Shown here piece by piece: positions 1 to 8,648 of a stretch of 64,000 bases of DNA. Every line of letters begins with the position of its first letter. Positions within the stretch are counted from its first letter, which is position 1. The translations under genes were made by a program, and so were the position numbers. The stretch spans positions 12,864,086 through 12,928,085 of the forward strand of contig OZ024743.1 in assembly GCA_964016885.1 (NCBI GenBank), given 5' to 3'. Source of the DNA: Eledone cirrhosa (Eukaryota > Mollusca > Cephalopoda > Octopoda > Eledonidae). The notes below the pieces were generated by a model. The model saw only the letters and a program-made list of their open reading frames with translations, was not told where the DNA came from and made no database searches.

Positions 1-170
1 AGTCGGATATCTCTACGAATTCGAATAAAAGGTGTCTTCAGAAGGGATAGTTAGAAGAATAACCAGTTATTCAACCTGACTGTAGTTGTGGCATTACTGT
101 CGGAGATAGTATTCATCTTAAATTTAATAAATAGTCTCCCACGCCAAAATATACGACTGATCGCGTTGAC

Positions 171-236
171 TGTCTCTCTGTCTGTCTGTCTGTATGTATG
201 TATGTGTACGTATGTATGTACGTATGTATGTATGCG
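171..236. repeat. TCTG/TATG tetranucleotide microsatellite
   Basis: Runs of TCTG pass into runs of TATG, broken by a few TACG units. Short reading frames across it are simply the repeat translated. Positions 237-540 downstream hold nothing I recognise. Confidence 0.9.
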
Positions 237-544
237 TGTGGGTGGAGGGAGAGGAGGTACGTGTGCATCCAATCTTACATGCCTCAGTTTAACACAATGA
301 AGGTATGCTTCACCTCACTTCTAGAAGAGCTCTTATTACTCGTTTATAACTTAGTTTCTTTGACTTTTCCTTGTCGAATTATATATCACATGCATATGAT
401 GTCAACGACTGTTTTTGTATTGTGTAGCTAAATGAGTAACTGCCTTTTGTTGAACAGTGGATGCTGGGTGAATAATTACCAAAAGATCTCAATGTTTAGT
501 GAGGTGGCTTATGGTAAATCTTTTATATTCTTTTGGGGTGATAT

Positions 545-728
545 AAGTAAAATTCCGTTACAACAAAACCATTATAACACATTTTCCCGTATAACGAAAT
601 CTTTTTCAATCCCCGAGGTTATAAACAAAAGCTCGATTTGTTTCGGTCGATCTCGTTATAAAGAAGTTTTCGTTCCAACGAATTTTGTTTATACCATGTG
701 AATTCCGTTATAAAGGAATTTCACTGTA
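545..728. mobile_element. Short TIR element, Tigger/pogo-like MITE
   Basis: The right end, read on the minus strand, begins TA then CAGTGAAATTCC and continues TTTATAACGGAATTC. The left end (545-563) reads AAGTAAAATTCCGTTACAAC, a diverged match to the same terminus. TA flanks, CAGT-type ends and repeated 'ATAACG' blocks are known features of TcMar-Tigger/pogo elements. At about 184 bp with no transposase it would be a non-autonomous copy. An 89-codon frame at 432-701 lies mostly inside it and is not a gene. The family is inferred from the termini only. Confidence 0.55.
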
Positions 729-1439
729 TACTGGAACTTCATTCTCCACGTTTGTTAAATTAATATCGACATAAAGTCATAACTTCGAGAAGTTGTAGAG
801 TCCTTGTGCACTCTAAGTGATTAAATATATCATTTTAATGCATTATGATTGTACTATGTTTATGTGCATGTAATACACACTCATAATATATATATATAGA
901 CACTCACACAAGCACACACTTCACGTATTAATATATATTATATATCATGGTGACCAAACTCTGTCTAGAAAATGAACTCACAAAGTTCCTCGACCCATCA
1001 TATCACCTACTTTGTTTACCTGTAACATACCGTCTGATGAAGGCATGACCTCATTACTGTTTCGTAGCGAATGACAGGCACGTCGTAAATGTGCATAAAG
1101 GTTATAACGGTTGCCTATTAAATAAATTGAAATATGAAAAAGTATCAACTTGTCTTTAGATCCATGTTTCCTTTAATTGAGAAACAACCTCCCATCTTCT
1201 GTACTTGCTTTTCGCTGACTGGTTCTTTTAATTTGCTTCTGTAGATACATCTCTCTTCATACTTTCTAGGTTCAATACCTATATATATTTTATACTTTTA
1301 ATATTATTATCATTATTATCGCTTAGTCACGCAGTACAGATGGAAAAAGGACCTCTGACAGATAATACTTTCCTCAAAATGTGAGCCGTACCTAGCTAAG
1401 CCACCTTTTGTATGACAAATAATCTGTATGGTATTCCCA
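729..1439. other. Gene-free AT-rich stretch
   Basis: No credible open frame or RNA gene. It has short TA tracts near 888-900 and 930-950 and an ATT/ATC-rich patch near 1,298-1,320. At 1,026-1,130 a segment starts CTGATGA and ends with an AATAAATTG tail. It looks like the 3' end of a retroelement, but I could not assign it. Confidence 0.6.
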
Positions 1440-1502
1440 GTCACTTCTTTAATTGACTTTCCCCTCCCCCAAAATCGTTGGCTTTGTGTCCAAATCAGAA
1501 AC
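1440..1502 (+). mobile_element. 3' fragment of a cephalopod-type SINE
   Basis: The block TTAATTGACTTTCCCCTCCC followed by a 'ggctttgtgtc...agaaa' end matches the 3' part of the longer SINE at 11,131-11,314. The tRNA-like head is absent. It directly adjoins another SINE. Confidence 0.55.
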
Positions 1503-1742
1503 GCGTGGCTTTGTGTTTAGGGAATTCGGCTCATGATTGTAAGGTTGTGAGTTCGATTCCCGGCGGCGCGCTGTGTCCATGAGCAAGACACTTTATTTCA
1601 CGTTGCTCCAGTCCACTCAGATGGCAAAAATGAGTTACACCTAAAATTCGAAGAGCCAGTCTTGTCACATTTTGTGTCACGCCGAATCTCCCTGAGAACT
1701 ACGTTAAGAGTACGCGTGTTTGTGGAATGCTTTCCACACATA
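1503..1742 (+). mobile_element. tRNA-derived SINE with (AC)n tail
   Basis: A tRNA-like head contains a polymerase III B-box-like motif, GAGTTCGATTCCC (about 1,549-1,561). The body includes 'gagcaagacactttatttca' (1,580-1,599), and the same body motif recurs in the copy at 7,131-7,260. The element ends in the (AC)n run that follows. SINEs are copied by LINE enzymes and transcribed by polymerase III. The 5' end is not sharply defined because the A box is unclear. Confidence 0.75.
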
Positions 1743-1812
1743 AACACACACACACAGACACACACACAGACACACAGACACACAGACACACACACACATA
1801 TATATATTATCC
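1743..1812. repeat. (AC)n microsatellite with AG interruptions
   Basis: Imperfect AC dinucleotide run passing into a short TA run. It is probably the expanded tail of the adjacent SINE. Confidence 0.9.
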
Positions 1813-2384
1813 ATTTATAATTTATATTCATCGCAAATCGAATCGATCAATAAAACGTTTAAGTACCCTTTCATTTTAATAGATACTCTAGTATTTTGTT
1901 CATTTACTGAATAAGTTAAAGAAGTTTTTTTTATTTGCCTGTATACAAATGATCTAGTATAAAGGAAAAGGAAACAGGAAGTTGAGATGGTTATGTCTTT
2001 CCTTAGAGTCATTAATGGTGACCGGAAATACTACTCAATTTAACGAGAGACTACCATTGCATAATGGTACCCTTCATGACAGACATTTTTTTTTGTTTTA
2101 ATAAAATAAACGCAAAGGAATTTTTACCGCAATTTCTAAAGTGAGAGAGCATATGAGAAATTGTAGCCGAAAAACACGAACGGAATAAGGAGAAATAAAA
2201 TGGTTTTCGAAACCTGTTTGGGGTCTCATCTGCCGTGAACCATTTGTTCTTGTATTGGAAAACATACGGCATTTCTTGGGTATTTTTAAAAGCCTGGCAG
2301 CGTCCTTTTCCTCTCCAGATCAGAACAGCAGATTTCTTCAATAGAAGGATAGACAGTGTGATAAAGAGGTATAGAGAAATAATA
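1813..2384. other. Gene-free AT-rich stretch
   Basis: Minus-strand open frames of 65 codons (1,815-2,012) and 96 codons (2,051-2,341) have no recognisable domain and ordinary AT-rich composition. I see no known repeat here. Confidence 0.6.
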
Positions 2385-2537
2385 GACCCCCAGTACTAGA
2401 CTGGTACTTTTTTATTGACCTCGAAACAGCGAAGGACATAGTTGACTTCCACGGGATTTAGAGAGTAGAGAACAGGAAAGAATATCTCCTATCATTCTAT
2501 CCATCACTCTAATGATTCTGCCAATACACCGTCTTAC
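2385..2537 (-). mobile_element. Degenerate SINE, minus strand
   Basis: Read on the minus strand it keeps the order of the better copies: a tRNA-like head ('...cggtgtattggcagaatca'), then a decayed B-box region, then 'tcgaggtcaataaaaaagtaccagt'-like sequence corresponding to the conserved GTCGATAAAATAAAGTACC block. It is strongly diverged, so it is an old insertion. Confidence 0.55.
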
Positions 2538-2561
2538 ATATATATATAAATATTATTATTA

Positions 2562-2673
2562 CAATGGGTCAAGTGTTTCCTGACAAACAGAGCCAAAAAT
2601 ATTGTAGTAGAAGGAGCAAAACTAACCCCAGGTAATGTCAGTATTAGCATACCACAAGGTAGTGTTGGGTCGA
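2562..2673 (+). pseudogene. LINE reverse-transcriptase fragment, plus strand
   Basis: The plus frame starting near 2,563 gives CFLTNRAKNIVVEGAKL, then the motif IPQGSV. The F-L-x-N-R ... PQGSVLG arrangement is typical of non-LTR retrotransposon reverse transcriptases (CR1/Jockey-like). Here 'VLG' is reduced to 'VG' and the frame ends after about 37 codons, where a LINE fragment on the opposite strand begins. Only this motif block survives, so the clade is uncertain. It has no function as it stands. Confidence 0.65.
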
Positions 2674-2674
2674 C

Positions 2675-3690
2675 TGTCTTTGGTTCCCAGGAATTTTTTC
2701 CTACACACCCTCTGCACGACAGGTTGCATCTCATTTTGAATCAAGTGATCATATACATTTGCAGCAAAGATGCCAGATAACAGCTTCCAAAACAAATTCA
2801 TACAAGCAATCGGCTTGTAATTTCCAGCTAACGGACTTTTCTTTTTATCATTTATTATCAATGTTGTCTTTCCTTCAACCATTTAACTTGGAAGTTCTTG
2901 TGCTACACCATCATTTAGGTGCTCCCCTAGCCTTGAATGAACACTTTTAAATCTTTTCGACCAGAATCCTTGGATCCTATCCGATCTAGGAGATTTCCAG
3001 TTTGACATTTTTCTAACTTTCTTTTGAACGACTGCCTTTCTCATCTGTTTTGGTTCATTAGATAACATGCTCAACTCCATTTATCAATCTCGCATATTAA
3101 TTAGTTATGCTCATTTGCATGAATGCATGGCATAGAGGAAACTGGAAGAAGGCCAAAGTAAAAGAGAATCGACGAATGAACATGCGGTCTAGAATAAGTT
3201 GACCAAAATTTGACCAAAATTGTGTGGACTCCTCACCATTAAGTGCAACCTCTGCACCATTTCTCCCGGGCAGTGTTCTAAATAACCTTTTCTGATTTGC
3301 AGAGAACAATCTGTTCTGTTTTTATCTATTCGTACTGCGCCTAACCCGATTAGATTTTGCTTTAAATCACAACTTCACTTCTTCCATCATTACATTCAAA
3401 CTTTTCAACTTATTTTAGACTGCATTTTCATTCGTCGATTCTCTTCTACTTTGGCCTTCTTCCATTTCCCTCTATGCCATGCATTCATTTTTCCTAGATC
3501 TTTTCTGAGCTGAGTTATGCCACCTTCCAATCTTCCACCAGGATTCCTAACATTTCTTCCTTTCAGTTTGCTTTATACCTATTCTCTCACCCACCAGAAA
3601 TTCTGCAGTTTCATTTAACTTTCTCGAGTTGGTGATACCATTGGTTTCTATATACATCATTGCATATTCCGATGATTCAGTAACGTCTTA
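2675..3690 (-). pseudogene. Decayed LINE (non-LTR) reverse transcriptase, minus strand
   Basis: Three minus-strand frames read in order as one broken polyprotein. The frame at 3,309-3,181 contains NQKRLFRTLPGRNGAEVALN, followed by 'STQFWSN'. The frame at 3,080-2,883 has NWKSPRSD (about 2,979-3,002) near the start of the RT domain, then GFWSKRFKS and LGEHLND. The frame at 2,882-2,675 has TTLIINDKKKS, NYKPIACMNLFWKLL (about 2,780-2,822) and CRKKFLGTKDS. Upstream, 3,560-3,430 encodes a basic coiled segment, GRLEGGITQLRKDLGKMNA. Stops and frameshifts separate the pieces. The catalytic palm with its aspartates and all 3' parts are missing. The NWKSP/NYxPI/GTKD order is a known non-LTR RT signature, but I could not settle the clade. 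A local inversion interrupts the order (see 3,120-3,487). Confidence 0.8.
3120..3487. repeat. 61-bp inverted repeat inside the LINE remnant
   Basis: Positions 3,120-3,180 are the reverse complement of 3,427-3,487 with three mismatches by eye; the spacer is 246 bp. The right arm lies in the expected place in the LINE coding order, so the left arm looks like an inverted extra copy. Confidence 0.9.
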
Positions 3691-3859
3691 TTGAATCCTA
3701 GATCATTAAACAGATCTCTCAATCTTCATTTTCATTCACATTTTCAATGTCCACAACATCGGTTACCTGATTTTTCCAGTCTCTCTACATTTAGTAGTTC
3801 CCCACTTTTCCCTTATCAGCAGTTTGTTAGGCTAATTCTTCCTCATTTGATTCATTTCC

Positions 3860-3994
3860 ATTATGATATCTGAGTTCAAATCCCGCCGAGGTTGACTTTG
3901 CCTTTCATCCTTACGGGGTCGATAAAATAAAGTACCAGTAATGCACTGGTTAATTGGTGGCCTTGTGCCTAAAATAGAAACAATTATGATATCT
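3860..3994 (+). mobile_element. 5'-truncated SINE with 12-bp target-site duplication
   Basis: The SINE body at 3,872-3,982 begins at the B-box region (GAGTTCAAATCCC) and ends 'aaaatagaaaca'. The 12-base sequence ATTATGATATCT occurs at 3,860-3,871 and again at 3,983-3,994. This is a textbook target-site duplication from LINE-type insertion. The tRNA head was lost, as expected for incomplete reverse transcription. The perfect duplication suggests a younger insertion than its surroundings. Confidence 0.9.
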
Positions 3995-4425
3995 ATGTTT
4001 CCCAATTTCCACATACGCATCATCTAAGTCATGTTCAGCATTAACATTCTTACATTCAACAAATGCGACTACTTTATCGGAAAAGCCCTGGACATCGACA
4101 AGGTCAAACTGACCAGTCTGTTCCAGAAAACTTCCAGAAATCTCTGGGTTGGCTGTTACCTGGGAGCTCTGCCGGTTCGAGATTTATTTTGTTATATATA
4201 TATATGAATGTAATCTGAGTTTTTCGAACATTAATAATAACATTCGATTCGTTTGCAATTATGCAAACAAGCCTCAATTTTATAGCCATGTCAGTAGAAT
4301 GATCCCTTCATTCTTGCTCTTGTGTTGGCATGCGAACAGAACTGAAGGCACTAGTGTTTCTGGGTATGATCCTTCATCAAAACAGCTCACTGTTCACCTG
4401 CCAAACTGTCAGTGTTAGTGAAAAT
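3995..4425. other. Gene-free stretch with a 21-bp direct repeat
   Basis: No gene is supported. A 21-base sequence at 4,207-4,227 recurs exactly at 4,646-4,666, flanking the inverted-repeat element that follows, with a short TA tract at 4,190-4,205. The exact pair suggests duplication during formation of the foldback cluster. Confidence 0.6.
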
Positions 4426-4698
4426 ATATGCTATTTTCAAAAATACACAGTGACTGATTGGCCTGATTTGCATATTAGAAAACTGGCTGATCAGTCAGAT
4501 CTGCATATTAACAGATCCACTGATCAGCCAGATTTGCATATCAGCAGACTAGTCAGTCAGTTTCCTGTATACGAGCGATAAATGGCTAGCTTTGCCAAAT
4601 TCAAATAAAAAAAGAAAATTTCGCTCTACATGGCTGAATACAATAAATGTAATCTGAGTTTTTCGATCAGTCACTGTGTATTTTTGAAAATAGCATAT
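4426..4698. mobile_element. Foldback element with perfect 33-bp inverted ends
   Basis: Positions 4,426-4,458 and 4,666-4,698 are perfect reverse complements over 33 bp. The interior holds a 36-bp tandem repeat and no transposase-like frame. This is the architecture of a short foldback or MITE-type element. No target-site duplication is obvious, and I do not recognise the family. Confidence 0.7.
4452..4559. repeat. Three copies of a 36-bp tandem repeat
   Basis: Each unit carries a CTGAT(T/C)(G/A)G(C/T)C(T/A)GAT(T/C)TGCAT core. One plus frame shows it as three DxxDLHIxR peptides. The divergence between units is consistent with an old repeat inside the foldback element rather than a coding exon. 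Confidence 0.7.
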
Positions 4699-4702
4699 CT
4701 AT

Positions 4703-4782
4703 AAGTAGTAACACAACAGTTAGTTCACCATACCGAAAACAATTGTTCTCGGTATGGTGAACTAAATGTTGTGTTACTACTT
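4703..4782. repeat. 80-bp palindrome centred on CAATTG
   Basis: The sequence is its own reverse complement over 80 bp apart from two mismatched pairs, with no loop. The arms contain TTCACCATACCG and AACAATTG. A related but broken copy is at 14,093-14,162. It would form a near-perfect hairpin or cruciform. Confidence 0.9.
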
Positions 4783-4804
4783 CTATATATATATACCTAT
4801 AAGG

Positions 4805-5067
4805 ATAACCTATTATCCCGTATATATATATATATATATATACGTTATTCCGGGTTGAATCGGAGGTACCCACAGTAAGTAAGGTACTCAATACATTGCA
4901 GAGTATAAAAGTTTTAATATAGATGAGATTCTACAGGACTAGAACTGTTTCATTCTTTAGAAATCATCAGGAATCCTGATTCCTGATGATTTCTAAAGAA
5001 TGAAACAGTTCTAGTCCTGTAGAATCTCATCTATATATATATATATATGTACGGGATAACAGGTTAT
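4805..5067. repeat. Outer inverted repeat enclosing TA tracts and a palindrome
   Basis: Positions 4,805-4,821 and 5,051-5,067 are reverse complements over 17 bp with one mismatch. They frame two TA runs (about 4,822-4,842 and 5,032-5,049) and the palindrome at 4,917-5,036, giving a nested foldback structure. Confidence 0.75.
4917..5036. repeat. Perfect palindrome, 59-bp arms, 2-nt spacer
   Basis: Positions 4,917-4,975 and 4,978-5,036 are exact reverse complements over 59 bp, separated by two bases. Each arm, read outward from the centre, contains hammerhead-ribozyme core sequences in the correct order. In the right arm these are CTGATGA (4,983-4,989), a TTCT/AGAA stem II, GAAA (5,002-5,005), a two-pair stem III and the GTC cleavage triplet (5,014-5,016). 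The centre of the palindrome falls where the 5' strand of stem I should be, and stem I is not contiguous. Hammerheads of this compact kind are known in Penelope-like elements. The palindrome is certain; the ribozyme reading is inference. Confidence 0.85.
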
Positions 5068-5186
5068 GTAGTCCAGTTAGAGTGGATGGTATTAACGTAT
5101 GGCTTAGTTTGACTCAACAAGACGTTTCCATAGCGATGCTGCGAGTACGCGGTGATTTCTATGTAGTTTATACTTGGAGTAATAAT

Positions 5187-5240
5187 AATTCAAGAAAGAA
5201 GAGTTGTATAGCCAACCATGTCACTCTTCTTTCTTGAATT
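5187..5240. repeat. Hairpin, 18-bp perfect stem
   Basis: Positions 5,187-5,204 (AATTCAAGAAAGAAGAGT) and 5,223-5,240 are exact reverse complements around an 18-nt loop. It lies in a stretch that resembles the end of a retroelement (see 5,241-5,455). Confidence 0.85.
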
Positions 5241-5455
5241 CGGTCGGGTAGGATCGATATAGATCGAACCTTGAGCTGATCAGTGGCGAAACGCGCGTCA
5301 CCTATCAATAAATGCAATGAAGGAATAATCAATCGTCCTTGTTATCCTTTCACTATATTACACTCTGTATAGTTCTACACCTCATCACAGAAGTGAACCT
5401 AAACATCGAGTGCTCTCCCGGGTGAACCTGCAGTAACTCCTAGTTACACCCCATG
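5241..5455 (+). other. Possible Penelope-type terminal sequence
   Basis: Contains CTGATCA (5,276-5,282), then GTGGC, GAAAC (5,288-5,292) and GTC (5,297-5,299), followed by a 'cctatcaataaatgcaatga' stretch. The order recalls a short hammerhead core, but one core base differs and stem II is too short to be convincing. I see no coding sequence. Confidence 0.3.
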
Positions 5456-5482
5456 GATATATATATATATATATATATATTT
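5456..5482. repeat. (AT)n microsatellite
   Basis: Pure AT dinucleotide run. Confidence 0.9.
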
Positions 5483-5489
5483 ATACATA

Positions 5490-5637
5490 TGTTTATATAT
5501 TTTCATTGTTAATTGTTTTTATTATTGTGTATTTTCATTCATTTATTGTAATCCCCCACTGTTCCTGTCTCTGTATTTTCCCCTATATGTAGGCCCTTAT
5601 GACCAATAAAGAAACCATTATTATTATTATTATTATT
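5490..5637 (+). mobile_element. Probable LINE 3' end with (ATT)n tail
   Basis: A T-rich untranslated-looking stretch passes through 'ccccactgttcctgtctctg' to 'gaccaataaagaaaccatta' and ends in an (ATT)n run (about 5,617-5,637). A simple-repeat tail after an AATAAA-like signal is usual for several animal non-LTR elements. No coding part is attached, so this is a tentative 3' fragment. Confidence 0.45.
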
Positions 5638-5640
5638 CTT

Positions 5641-5772
5641 AAATCCCGCCGAGGTTAGTTTTGCCTTTCAAACTTATGGGGTCGATAAAATAAAGCACCA
5701 GTAATGCACTGGGCTCGATTTAATTGACTTTCCTTGCAAAAAAAAAAAAAAAAAATTGCCTATAGTAGAAAT
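5641..5772 (+). mobile_element. 5'-truncated SINE with internal poly(A)
   Basis: Starts at the remnant of the B box ('aaatcccgccgaggtt') and contains the diagnostic GTCGATAAAATAAAGCACC block and 'aatgcactgggctcgattta'. A pure A run at 5,738-5,755 interrupts the tail, which ends 'agtagaaatcatt'. It sits directly on the (ATT)n tail of the preceding element. Confidence 0.8.
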
Positions 5773-6029
5773 CATTATTATTATTGCAATTATTGTTGTT
5801 GTTGTTAAAATGATTTAAGGGACAGATAATTATCTAATGTTCCAATAAAGATGTTAATTAATTTTTGATTAAGATACGTGTCTCGTATCTATGAGAACAT
5901 ACGTTAAAAAGACTTTTTTAAGTGACAAAAAGAAATGAAACGAAAAGTTGGTTCCGAGAAGCAAGAGGAGGAAATTTAATAGAAGGTGAGAGTGAAGTAT
6001 GTTATGAAGGTGGAGTGAGGTCATGAACA

Positions 6030-6298
6030 CATTCACATTCACACACACACACACACACAACACACTCGCGCACGCGCACACACACAACACACGCGCGCAC
6101 GCGCACACACACAAGTGTGTGTGTATGTGTGTGTACGTACATATATCTGCACATTGTACAAACAACTAGTTTTAACAAAACGCATACACACATACCACGC
6201 ACATATGTACATTTTATATATACATGTAACATACATACATAAATACATTAATGCACACAGACACACACATATATATATATATATATACACACACACAG

Positions 6299-6336
<38 letters not shown>

Positions 6337-6345
6337 AAGCATATA
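6030..6345. repeat. AC/GC and TA microsatellite cluster
   Basis: AC runs with CG interruptions at about 6,034-6,135, then mixed TA, (CATA)n and AC runs up to 6,345. Both strands show long cysteine/valine- or tyrosine/isoleucine-rich open frames here, as expected from dinucleotide repeats; none is a gene. Confidence 0.9.
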
Positions 6346-7130
6346 TACACGTACAATAACCACACGCATAGTTAAACATACACACGCGTAAAATACCTTA
6401 AACATCGAGTGCACATCATATGTGCACTCACCAATTCGGACAAACATGCACATACAGACAAACGCTCATCTATATTTACATACATACATGCATACACACT
6501 ACAATCATAGGCAGACACAACACACAAATACACAGACAAGGGAATAATTTGAGATTTTCTTCATAGATGTCTATAAATTTATATTAACATATGAAATAAT
6601 ATGGAGTCAGGAATCTTAAATTAATTGTCATATTTAGTATAATAGTTTGAAATATCCAATTCGGCAGTCAAAGTAATTTGAATCATTCGAATTTGATTTT
6701 ACCTTATGAAAGAAACAAAACGATATAAAAAATAAACTATATCAAAACTATATAAAAAATAAACTATATCAAAACTATATCAAAAATAGATTAAAACGAA
6801 ATATGAAATCTCTATCAATATTCAGTTTTTCTCCCCTTTACTAAATATGGAAGGCTACCATCATTCGTGGGTTTTGCACATATCAAGCCACTACAAAAAT
6901 AAGGTGCCTTTTTTTTTCTTTTTTACATATAGTTTGTTTACTCGGCGGATTAAATGTGCGACTGATTGGTATCTATGAAAATACTGAAACTAAGAAATTG
7001 AATATTGTTATTATACCAAAATACAAAGTTAATTCTGTCCTTGTTCAAATATATCGATAGTTCAGTTTCGATTTTGGCCTCTCCAAATAATTAATTTCTG
7101 ACATTAGCTCAAAGTTACTTATTTTGAGGA
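6346..7130. other. Gene-free AT-rich stretch
   Basis: Holds a short palindrome at 6,406-6,428 (GAGTGCACAT, then CAT, then the complement). A 27-bp tandem repeat of about 2.5 copies, rich in 'aactatatc', lies at 6,722-6,788. No coding signal. Confidence 0.65.
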
Positions 7131-7260
7131 TTGGACTCGCAATCGAGAGGTTGCGCGTTCGATTCCCGGACCGAGTGATGCGTTACGACCCTGATCAAGA
7201 CACTTTATTTCACGTTCCTCGTTCAACCAGGAGATACGACGGCTTGATAGTATCAGCAAT
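7131..7260 (+). mobile_element. tRNA-derived SINE, same family as 1,503
   Basis: A tRNA-like head has GCGTTCGATTCCCGG (about 7,156-7,170) as its B box. The body then reads 'gatcaagacactttatttca' (7,193-7,212), matching the copy near 1,580. The remainder diverges and has no simple-repeat tail, so the 3' end is approximate. Confidence 0.7.
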
Positions 7261-7782
7261 GGAAAGACCAATGGAAACATTGTGAGTTGTTTCCTTGGTC
7301 CAATTTGACGGTAAGCAAGTGAGGTTTGGGATCTTGTTGATTGATGCCTCTTCGTTTTTTTTATAGCTGATGAAATCAACTCTATCAGTTGACAAGTAAT
7401 TTATTTTATTGATCCCAGGAAGGTTAAAATGCAACTTTGACTCTTTGGGGATTTGAACAGAGCTACATTATTATTTGGTACTTGACTGTATAGAAAGGAG
7501 GTGGAGGAGGAGTAGAAAGGAAGGGGGGACAACTGAAATGGATTGCGAATTATAGCATTTCGTTTTATTTACTTTTATATTTTCCGAGTTTTGTACATTT
7601 TATAAAGGAAAATTAACTCCCAAACAATCGAGTCACTTTGACTGTAAATTTGCAAAAATAGTTGTATTTCAGGAAAGCGTAAATTTATCATACTTCATCA
7701 AATATGAAAGATAGGTGTTTTTCATTCTCTTTTCTGATGAAACTACATGAATAAAAGCTTTGCTGAAACAGTATAGTCAGGT
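7261..7782. other. Gene-free stretch
   Basis: No recognisable coding or RNA gene. There is a purine-rich patch at about 7,491-7,530 (GGAGG and GGGGGG tracts). Minus-strand frames of 74-86 codons overlapping the SINE boundary carry no domain. Confidence 0.6.
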
Positions 7783-8008
7783 TGTATGAATACAAATAAT
7801 TGTTTCTACGTTTGGCACAAGGCCAGCAATTACCCAGTGCATTACTGGTACTTTATTTTATCGACCCCGTAAGGATGAAAGGCAAAGTTAACCTCGGCGG
7901 GATTTGAACTCAGAATGGCAAGGGCCATAACTCTATACGTCAAAGCATGGTGTCCGACCCTCTACCGATACTGCCAATCCACCGCCCTTATGTATGAATA
8001 CAAATAAT
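7783..8008 (-). mobile_element. Full-length SINE with 18-bp target-site duplication
   Basis: The element at 7,801-7,990 lies on the minus strand. From its 5' end it has a GGCGGTGGATTGGCAGTATC start with an A-box-like region (complement of about 7,960-7,976), a B box GAGTTCAAATCCC (complement of 7,899-7,911), the GTCGATAAAATAAAGTACC block, and an 'aaacgtagaaaca' end. The 18-base sequence TGTATGAATACAAATAAT is repeated exactly at 7,783-7,800 and 7,991-8,008. This is the best reference copy of the family in the window. The complete head and perfect duplication imply a fairly recent LINE-driven insertion. Confidence 0.92.
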
Positions 8009-8582
8009 AACTGACAACTTTATTCACTGAAATAGTATAATTAGAAATTATAGAATTATCCGATTTATGTAAATATAAAAAAAAAAAAATGAATTTGAAC
8101 TCTTAATCATACAATGATGCACAGTTAGAGGATATGTTAGCCCGAAGCGACCGTGTCTATGTAATATGAATTACATTTTAGTGAATTAAAATCAAATTTT
8201 TAATTAATTAGAAAAAGAATTGCAATTGGACAATGATGATCTTCCAGTCTACACTCACTGAATAAAGACTTAAAATAAAATACACAGAAAAGTATACAAG
8301 CACACGGAAATGAAAAAAAAGAATCCCCCAAATCATTATGCACTGAAATGCAGACTCGGTGGAGAGAGAAAGAAGAGAGGGTGAGGAGTGTAAAAGAAGA
8401 ATGGCTGAGAAGATAATTCAAATCTGGAAGGTCAAAAATGACACTCGGTTCGCTACAAATTTCCACTTGATCAACAGTTTTAGCGACGTAAAACGATGCA
8501 ATGTTAATAGGAGAGCGATTATTTCCCGGAGTCCGTATTTTTTAGCACTTTTAAGTATCACCAATTATAAACGTACACACTG
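8009..8582. other. Gene-free AT-rich stretch
   Basis: An 88-codon minus frame (8,200-8,466) and a 74-codon plus frame (8,359-8,583) overlap each other and show no domain. There is a purine-rich patch at about 8,359-8,400. No repeat recognised. Confidence 0.6.
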
Positions 8583-8648
8583 ATTTAATTTTTTTCTTTA
8601 TTAATTTCTCATTGATATTTATGAGAAATTAATAAAAAATAATTAAAT
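8583..8648. repeat. AT-rich hairpin
   Basis: Positions 8,597-8,612 and 8,621-8,636 are perfect 16-bp reverse complements around an 8-nt loop. The ends (ATTTAATT and AATTAAAT) extend the pairing. Possibly the remains of a short foldback element. Confidence 0.75.

Noticed and set aside
432..701. 89-codon plus-strand frame
   Set aside because: It lies mostly inside the Tigger-like MITE and its codons are the element's ATAACG repeats.
1026..1090. Hammerhead ribozyme beginning CTGATGA
   Set aside because: No paired stem II of suitable length, and the second core box reads GAAT rather than GAAA.
1503..1570. A tRNA gene
   Set aside because: Only the B box is good; the sequence lacks a foldable cloverleaf and continues into a SINE body shared with 7,131-7,260.
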